Notes under the pieces: generated by a model
What the model was told of the DNA's origin: nothing
Database searches by the model: none
The model's input: only the letters and a program-made list of their open reading frames with translations
NCBI GenBank assembly: GCA_024998755.1
Contig: JACEUU010000003.1
Location: 434,001 to 498,000 of the forward strand
Source of the DNA: Vampirovibrio sp.
Lineage (GTDB): Bacteria > Cyanobacteriota > Vampirovibrionia > Vampirovibrionales > JAJTHC01
Direction: 5' to 3'
Length of the DNA stretch: 64,000 nucleotides
Shown here: piece by piece, positions 58,792 to 64,000 of the stretch
How positions within the stretch are numbered: position 1 is the first letter of the stretch
Layout of the letters: every line of letters begins with the position of its first letter
Translations under genes and position numbers: made by a program

Positions 58792-59139
58792 CTAGTTGGC
58801 ATCAATCGATTGGTTTTTGGGCTTTTTTTGAGAAGTAAAGAAAGCAAAAGCACCGCCTAATAGTAGGGTTGTTAGTGCGACACCGCCTGCAATCCATCGG
58901 CTGTTTGTGGCGTGTTTTTCTAGGGCTTCACCGCCTGCTTTTTTGAGGGTTTCGGTGGGTGTACGAAACCAACTACCTAGCCCTTTAAGGGTTTTCACCC
59001 CTTCTTTCACACTGGTTTCAACAGTTGGAGAGGTTGTCGATGCTACAGCACCTTCTTCCACATCAACAGAAGGCCATTTCCAAGCCCACTCACCTGCTAA
59101 CGCCCCTAGTATAGGCGATAAAATCGCTGTGGCTACCAT
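58792..59139 (-). CDS. Small membrane protein, probably 5'-truncated or frameshifted
   Basis: From the ATG at 59139 the product is 115 residues: a hydrophobic N-terminal stretch (ATAILSPILGALAGEWAWKW), a Thr/Val-rich linker, an amphipathic helix, and a C-terminal helix (AGGVALTTLLLGGAFAFFTS). No family is recognised. The same frame remains open for about 46 further codons upstream (SSQPTGKSQSTRGDSGVIPR to PPPPASVDKNRV) without any ATG, GTG or TTG, so the real start may be lost or be in another frame. Confidence 0.55.
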   Translation of the reverse strand: MVATAILSPILGALAGEWAWKWPSVDVEEGAVASTTSPTVETSVKEGVKTLKGLGSWFRTPTETLKKAGGEALEKHATNSRWIAGGVALTTLLLGGAFAFFTSQKKPKNQSIDAN

Positions 59140-59383
59140 CGTTGGCACAACCCTATTTTTATCAACGCTGGCTGGGGGTGGCGGTTGCTTCTCAAAAACA
59201 TCAGACTCAACGGTTTTTCTTGGTATTACGCCACTATCACCCCTAGTAGATTGACTTTTACCAGTAGGTTGTGAGGAATGCCCTAATTAAGGGTTGCACT
59301 GAAAAAGGTTGAAAGTCTATCATAAGGTCTCTAAAAGTTTTGCTAGTAGCTTTAACTGCAATCAGCTACATAAGCATTAAACC

Positions 59384-59743
59384 CTAACCCTGCTCAAATG
59401 TGCTAGCAGAAAAATCTGCAGGTTGAACGCCATGCAACCATCGGCGGTATTGCCAATCTTCATAAGAAAGACAATATTCATATAGGCTTCGCAATAATTT
59501 ATCACCCGTCGGCGTTTTGCCTTGAAACAACAACACAGGGCTGCTTGCCGTCAATTCAATTTCCGCCTGTAGCACATAAGGTGCCCAATCAGTAGGATGT
59601 TCAATTTTAGCTAGCCGTTTAGGGGGCAAGGGTGTTGCCAACGCTTTTAACAACCAAGCTTGTAAAATATGGATAGCCGGTTGTTGCTTCGGTTGCCAAT
59701 GGGTTTGAAGAACAGGGGCAAACGCTTCTAAAATCATCATCAT
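59384..59743 (-). CDS. Hypothetical protein, 119 aa
   Basis: No family is recognised. The product mixes helices (AIHILQAWLLKALATPLPPK) with a beta-like part (YVLQAEIELTASSPVLLFQG) and a C-terminal aromatic segment (YEYCLSYEDWQYRRWLHGVQ). It starts with three ATGs. It lies upstream of the porin, in the opposite direction. Confidence 0.65.
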   Translation of the reverse strand: MMMILEAFAPVLQTHWQPKQQPAIHILQAWLLKALATPLPPKRLAKIEHPTDWAPYVLQAEIELTASSPVLLFQGKTPTGDKLLRSLYEYCLSYEDWQYRRWLHGVQPADFSASTFEQG

Positions 59744-59930
59744 TTTCCCAGTGTAAAACCCTAATTTGAAGAATTACATCCTCTAGTTGAGGGAACTTTC
59801 CTATTTTAGCGTAAACAAACGAAGGGAACTTACCCGATAATAAAATGGAACAGAGGATTTTTAGAAACGAAACAAATTATTAAGAATTCCCCGTTAAAGC
59901 ATAGCCAATACCTTAAGGTTGTGTTATAGT

Positions 59931-59959
59931 TTGCTTAAGTTGATAGGTTTACATACTAT
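59931..59959 (+). promoter_or_regulatory. Candidate promoter of the SLH porin
   Basis: TTGCTT (59931-59936) and TACTAT (59954-59959) are spaced by 17 bases in the 400-base gap before the porin. Transcription from here would give a leader of about 195 bases, whose content I do not recognise. The rest of the gap holds no gene. Confidence 0.45.
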
Positions 59960-60163
59960 GATGAAAAAAGTGTGTGTAATTCTTATTTATTAGATGTTGA
60001 TTGTGTGTACTTTTTTGTGGATGTACAGGGTTCGTTTTAATAAGGTTCTACCTTTGTAGAGTGAATGGTGTGCACCCAAGAAAATATACTTGGTACTATG
60101 TTAGTTGATTTTATTCCAGTTGCAGGGTTTGCAACGGAATTTCAGTGAGGAGTTCTCAAACTT

Positions 60164-61879
60164 ATGACCTCTAAACAATTTACCCCCTATTTATTAGCTG
60201 GGTCATTATTGTTATCTGGTGCTTTCTTCGTGCCTCAAGCCGAAGCTCGCATCGAAGCGTTACCCGTTGCCCGTGCGGAAGATACACGCGTTACTAGCAT
60301 TGACGACTTAAGTGATGTTGATTCCCATCACTGGGCATATGATGCCGTTAAAGAATTAGTTGAAAAATACGACGTTGTTGAAGGATATCCTGCTGGTAAA
60401 GACGGCAAATCTCTTTTCAAAGGTAAGCAATTTGTAACACGTTATGAAATGGCTGCAGCCTTGCGTGATTTGCTTCAAGGTGGCAAGATTGTTTCTACTG
60501 GTGATATGAATGCACTTAACCAGTTAAGAAATGAATTTGCACCTGAGTTGGCTGCTTTAGACGCACGTACCGAAGCCTTAGAAGCTAGAACAACCGTCCT
60601 AGAAAACAACGCCTTGAAAGCCGTTAAAATTGGCGGAGACCTTTCTGTAGGTGCTTTGTCAAACTTTACTTCTGGCGAAAAAACAGGGTCTAACGCTAAC
60701 AACGCTTCCGTTGTTTCTCGGTTACGTATCACTGTAGAAGCGCCTATCGTTGAAGATAAAGAAGGCAGCAAATTGGGTGAAGGTCGTGTTAAAGCTCGTT
60801 TAGTGGCTGCTGTTGGTAACAACGGTGCAGGCTTCAACGGTTTGTCTCGTATCGCTTCTGATGCTTCTGCTAACAACGAAACCATCAATTCTACTGGTAC
60901 GGCTCAAACTGCAAACACTCGTTTGAATGCTTATTTTGATAGAATCGTTTACGAACAAGATATTAAACATGGCGTGCCTTTATTGTCTAATCTTTACATC
61001 GCTGAAATGTTAGGTAAAGATGCTTCCGATAAAAACTGGCAAGCGGGTGGTACCATGTTCGCAGGTTTAGTGCCTTGGCGTGATTACTTCGATAAGTCTG
61101 CTTACCGTGGTAAAGAAAACGACCAATTTCAAAACAATGCATTTGTTAACATTCCTGGTTTAGCTTCCAACTTGAACTCTTCTTCAATTGGTTATGCGAT
61201 GTTCCAAAACTTGGGTGAAAACACCAAGTTGAATGTAACCACTGCTTTTGGTGCTAACAACCCTAACGATGCGTTGAACTACTACACTGCTTCTTATGAA
61301 GCACGGTTGAACTACAACTGGGCTAACTTAGATAACCGTAAATCAGCGTTATACGCTGGTGGTATTCATGTATTTAACGATGGCAACAATTCCGCTACCG
61401 TTCCTGCATTGAATGACCGTGGTGGTGTTAATAACTTTAGCAGAACACCAAGCCACACCGTGTATGCTGGGTTAGATCAAGAAATCTACAAAGGCATTGG
61501 TGTTAACTTAGGCTACATGTACAACAATGTACGTCAAGGTGATGTTGTTCTCAATGGTTTAAACAACAACAACGGTACGTTCCGTCGGGGTATTTCTCCT
61601 CGTCAAGCCATCTCTGCAGTATTACACGTTCCTACTGCAACATTGGGCTTCCGTGATGGCGATACCTTCGGTGTTGGTTATGCGATGGTAGACTTCCAAG
61701 ACAGTCTTTCCACTTCTGCAGCAGACCGCTTTGAACAAGTAGGCGAAGCTTACTACAACTTCAAAGTTAACGACCGTTTAAGCTTGATTCCTAGCGTTCA
61801 AATTGGTTCAAAAATTGCTGGTACTAACACCAACGATTTGAGCTACGGTGCTGGTTTCCGTGCAAGCGTAAAGTTCTAA
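60164..61879 (+). CDS. Outer membrane porin with SLH domain
   Basis: The 571-residue product has a signal peptide (residues 1-28, ending PQAEA), an SLH domain (DLSDVDSHHWAYDAVKELVE to TRYEMAAALRDLLQG, ~residues 47-105), a coiled-coil segment (~110-150), then a long beta-barrel domain ending in Phe (ASVKF), the usual C-terminal signature of outer-membrane barrels. This is the architecture of cyanobacterial Som/OprB-like porins and of OmpM of Negativicutes; SLH domains bind secondary polymers on peptidoglycan and tether the outer membrane. It is probably abundant, given its strong terminator and own promoter. Confidence 0.9.
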   Translation: MTSKQFTPYLLAGSLLLSGAFFVPQAEARIEALPVARAEDTRVTSIDDLSDVDSHHWAYDAVKELVEKYDVVEGYPAGKDGKSLFKGKQFVTRYEMAAALRDLLQGGKIVSTGDMNALNQLRNEFAPELAALDARTEALEARTTVLENNALKAVKIGGDLSVGALSNFTSGEKTGSNANNASVVSRLRITVEAPIVEDKEGSKLGEGRVKARLVAAVGNNGAGFNGLSRIASDASANNETINSTGTAQTANTRLNAYFDRIVYEQDIKHGVPLLSNLYIAEMLGKDASDKNWQAGGTMFAGLVPWRDYFDKSAYRGKENDQFQNNAFVNIPGLASNLNSSSIGYAMFQNLGENTKLNVTTAFGANNPNDALNYYTASYEARLNYNWANLDNRKSALYAGGIHVFNDGNNSATVPALNDRGGVNNFSRTPSHTVYAGLDQEIYKGIGVNLGYMYNNVRQGDVVLNGLNNNNGTFRRGISPRQAISAVLHVPTATLGFRDGDTFGVGYAMVDFQDSLSTSAADRFEQVGEAYYNFKVNDRLSLIPSVQIGSKIAGTNTNDLSYGAGFRASVKF

Positions 61880-61918
61880 GTTTTTCTCTTCGGGGAACTG
61901 TTTAACTGAACTATTTTT

Positions 61919-61960
61919 AAAAATCCCCTTTGTTTGTTTCGGCAAGCAAAGGGGATTTTT
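61919..61960 (+). terminator. Rho-independent terminator after the porin
   Basis: AAAAATCCCCTTTG (61919-61932) pairs with CAAAGGGGATTTTT (61947-61960). Confidence 0.9.
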
Positions 61961-61994
61961 CCATGGAATGGGAACGATTACGCATCATAGAAAA

Positions 61995-62027
61995 AACCCT
62001 TTGCTTTCTTCAAGAAAACAAAGGGTT
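61995..62027 (-). terminator. Terminator of the DUF2237 gene
   Basis: AACCCTTTGCTTTCTT (61995-62010) pairs with AAGAAAACAAAGGGTT (62012-62027); on the minus strand it is followed by TTTTT. It lies 26 bases beyond the DUF2237 stop. Confidence 0.75.
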
Positions 62028-62052
62028 AAAAGATCAATAGAAAAATACAGTA

Positions 62053-62439
62053 CTAGCCTTCTGTGTCAGCAGGCACAAACGCAAAGGATTCTAACGTTTC
62101 AAGAGAAACCAAGTCCAACGTGCGTTCATGGGTCGCTTCTAAAACAACAGGGCAAGCTATCCCATCATCAAACGCCTGTTTCCATCGGGCTGCACATAAA
62201 CACCATTTATCGCCCGCTTTCAAGCCAGGAAATTGATATTCAGGCATGGGGGTAGATAAATCATTGCCCATGCTTTTAGAATAAGTTAAAAACCGGTCAT
62301 CTACAATCACGCAAACGGTGTGAATACCGGTATCTAGTGCGTTGGTGTTACAAAATCCATCCCGAAACCATCCTGTCATCGGTTCAAAACAACAAGGTTG
62401 TAACGCAGTGCCTAATACATTTTTTGCTTGGTCAGTCAT
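62053..62439 (-). CDS. DUF2237 family protein
   Basis: The 128-residue product matches the DUF2237 pattern NVLGTxLxPCxxxPxTGxxRDGxC: here NVLGTALQPCCFEPMTGWFR then DGFCNTNALD, HTVCVIVDDRFLTYSKSMGN and KWCLCAARWKQA near the C-terminus, with several conserved cysteines. The family has no established function. Single ATG start. Confidence 0.85.
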   Translation of the reverse strand: MTDQAKNVLGTALQPCCFEPMTGWFRDGFCNTNALDTGIHTVCVIVDDRFLTYSKSMGNDLSTPMPEYQFPGLKAGDKWCLCAARWKQAFDDGIACPVVLEATHERTLDLVSLETLESFAFVPADTEG

Positions 62440-62554
62440 CGTCCGCTAAACCTCCTTTTTACTTATCACTAAACATATTTTCAAAGTCTACCACAAGCAA
62501 GCCAAAATAAAATGGCAATTTAAAGACTATCCCAACTACTTTTGCTTTATACTA

Positions 62555-62700
62555 ATACCGATTCACAGTTTAAATGGCGTCAGCGTATACGTTGTTACCA
62601 GCAAGTGAAAAATCCTCACAGTACGTCTCTGTACTCCTGCGGTTTTTAACTTACTGGTGCCTAGTCTCCATCTAACGTCATTCAATCTGTGAATCGGTAT
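62555..62700 (-). repeat. MITE-like inverted-repeat element, family A, copy 3
   Basis: A 146-bp copy in the opposite orientation to the other three, with 14-bp perfect terminal inverted repeats ATACCGATTCACAG / CTGTGAATCGGTAT. It lies 36 bases before the DinG-like gene. Confidence 0.88.
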
Positions 62701-62736
62701 AATAACTAATAACTATCTTCACTTGCTTGATGAAAG

Positions 62737-64000
62737 ATGTTTAGCACTTTGCCTGAAACAATAATCACAACAGAAACAACTCATCCACCTCAAGTAGAAA
62801 GTACCACACCGGCTTGGGAAGCTTTGTTGCAAGGGATTCCAGATTTTCAAGTACGCCCTGTGCAACAGCTAATGATGAACCATGTAGCTGAAGCCATTGA
62901 TAAAAAACAGCATTTGCTCATTGAAGCCGGCACAGGAGCAGGAAAATCATTCGGGTATTTAGTGCCGTTGTTACTGAAAGCTCAACGGCCCATTGTTATT
63001 TCAACAGGGACGATAGCCTTACAAGAACAGTTGCTGAATAAAGATATTCCGCTACTGGCAAAAGCCTTATATGGTAGAGAAGACGCATTGACTGCCAAGC
63101 TGGTGAAAGGGCGTTCCAACTATTTGTGCATCAATAAGCTGGAAGAAGTAGAACAAGGCTTGGGCACAGTAAAACACAATGAACCCACTGAAGCCAAACG
63201 GCTTCGTATGTGGATACAAACCCTACGAAACGGCTTATATGAAGGCTGGGATGGGGATAAAGCTACGCTAGATTTTCAAATAGCGGGCGGGCTATGGAAC
63301 GAAGTGGCTAGTGAAACCGAAGAATGCTTGGGTTGGCGGTGTCGTTTTTACGACCAAAACCCTTATCGCCAAGCCCGTGAAGCCCTAGAAAAAGCAGATA
63401 TTTTAATCGCTAATCATGCTATTTATTGTCAAGATTTGCTTAGTGGTGGCGGGCTTCTGCCCCCCCATGATGTAGTGGTTTTTGATGAAGCCCATACCCT
63501 ACCCACCTACGCCTTGAATGCGTTTTCAACCCGCATTGGGCATTTTCGGGCGTCTCGGTTATTTGCCCGTATTCAAAAACGGTTGATGCCGATTCCTGAC
63601 AACTTGCTTTGGCATTTAAAAGATGTAGAAGCCCAATTGCTCCATTGGGTGTTGCATCAAGCGGGTACAAAACGAGAATTCCGACTTCGCCCCTGTGAAG
63701 AGTTTTACACCTTAGCTAAAAATTTGCAAAGCATGGTGCTAGAAGTGTTTGAATGGGTGAATCAGCTAGATTTAACCACGTTGCCTAGCCTCGAAAACAC
63801 CGAACAAGCCGAAAAAAAGAAAAACGAGCACCTTAAACTAACCGAACAATTACAATCGCTTGTAGCAGCGTGGGATTTGTTTATTCACCAAAGCCAACAT
63901 TCAGTTGAAGGGGCTAGTGGTACTGCCAGAGTCAATTGGGCTGAATGCAATGCCGAAAAACTAAGCTATACCCTAATTTCTACCCCACTTTCTGTGGGAG
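62737..64000 (+). CDS. DinG/XPD-family helicase, C-terminus cut by window edge
   Basis: 421 codons are open to the right edge with no stop. Features of a superfamily 2 iron-sulphur helicase are visible: VRPVQQLMMNHVAEAI (Q-motif region), Walker A EAGTGAGKSFGYL, ISTGTIALQEQLL, the DEAH box VVFDEAHTLP, and the cluster domain with Cys in NYLC and in ECLGWRC. The fourth ligand position (six residues after the third Cys in family members) is Asn: CRFYDQN. Such helicases unwind DNA and RNA-DNA hybrids in repair. The ATG at 62737 lacks a strong ribosome site. Confidence 0.88.
   Translation, partial: MFSTLPETIITTETTHPPQVESTTPAWEALLQGIPDFQVRPVQQLMMNHVAEAIDKKQHLLIEAGTGAGKSFGYLVPLLLKAQRPIVISTGTIALQEQLLNKDIPLLAKALYGREDALTAKLVKGRSNYLCINKLEEVEQGLGTVKHNEPTEAKRLRMWIQTLRNGLYEGWDGDKATLDFQIAGGLWNEVASETEECLGWRCRFYDQNPYRQAREALEKADILIANHAIYCQDLLSGGGLLPPHDVVVFDEAHTLPTYALNAFSTRIGHFRASRLFARIQKRLMPIPDNLLWHLKDVEAQLLHWVLHQAGTKREFRLRPCEEFYTLAKNLQSMVLEVFEWVNQLDLTTLPSLENTEQAEKKKNEHLKLTEQLQSLVAAWDLFIHQSQHSVEGASGTARVNWAECNAEKLSYTLISTPLSVG

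Noticed and set aside
60475-60888. A 137-codon minus-strand frame inside the porin gene
   Set aside because: It is fully antisense to a well-supported gene and its translation is Ser/Ala/Pro-rich without family features.

Overview
The window reads as chromosome of a Gram-negative bacterium with fairly low GC coding DNA. The best fit is a non-photosynthetic relative of the Cyanobacteria (Melainabacteria/Vampirovibrionia type). The support is a porin with an N-terminal S-layer-homology domain (60164-61879), as in cyanobacterial porins, together with an 11-subunit complex I operon that has no nuoE, nuoF or nuoG between nuoD and nuoH, a cyanobacterial pattern. No photosynthesis gene is seen. The assignment is inference; no rRNA or tRNA gene was found to confirm it.

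Layout: 1-1692 is the start of a secreted TPR protein (minus, cut by the window edge). 1931-13463 is the complex I operon nuoABCDHIJKLMN. 13535-20039 holds a coiled-coil/TPR periplasmic protein, fabZ, a 2-Cys peroxiredoxin, a small unknown gene and secDF. 20311-25795 has a small secreted protein, malate dehydrogenase, glycogen branching enzyme, a DUF4345-like membrane protein and the site-2 protease rseP. 25959-30814 is the minus-strand operon rpsM-rpsK-rpsD-rpoA-rplQ-truA-rplM-rpsI. 31100-32660 contains a gene interrupted by a decayed IS5-family element. 32815-43360 has rlmN, a SOUL protein, an ABC-F ATPase, a complete heavy-metal RND efflux operon and a glutaredoxin. 43472-48307 has a BFN-domain protein, a TPR protein, a WecA/TagO-like transferase and glyA. 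48432-51920 carries an IS110 element sitting inside a dispersed inverted-repeat element, a polytopic membrane protein and rsmD. 52013-59743 is accessory-like: a glycosyltransferase, a holin-like protein, several unrecognised proteins and preA. The window closes with the SLH porin, a DUF2237 protein and the start of a DinG-like helicase cut by the right edge.

Three sequence-level signals stand out. First, about twenty genes on both strands begin with two to four consecutive in-frame ATG codons, across unrelated families. Second, intergenic DNA is full of short inverted-repeat (MITE-like) elements: four copies of a ~146-bp family, a fifth with the same core but different ends, three copies of a ~200-280 bp GC-rich family, and two copies of a ~350-bp family. 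Third, the IS110 element lies inside one of these repeats and its 5' non-coding region contains a hairpin plus sequences matching its own insertion junction, as expected for a bridge RNA.

Functionally the window combines respiration (complex I, malate dehydrogenase), protein export and envelope proteolysis (SecDF, RseP), envelope polymers (WecA-like transferase, glycosyltransferase, FabZ), translation (ribosomal proteins, TruA, RlmN, RsmD, ABC-F), glycogen synthesis and metal efflux. Boundaries given for ends of repeats are by eye and may be off by a few bases.
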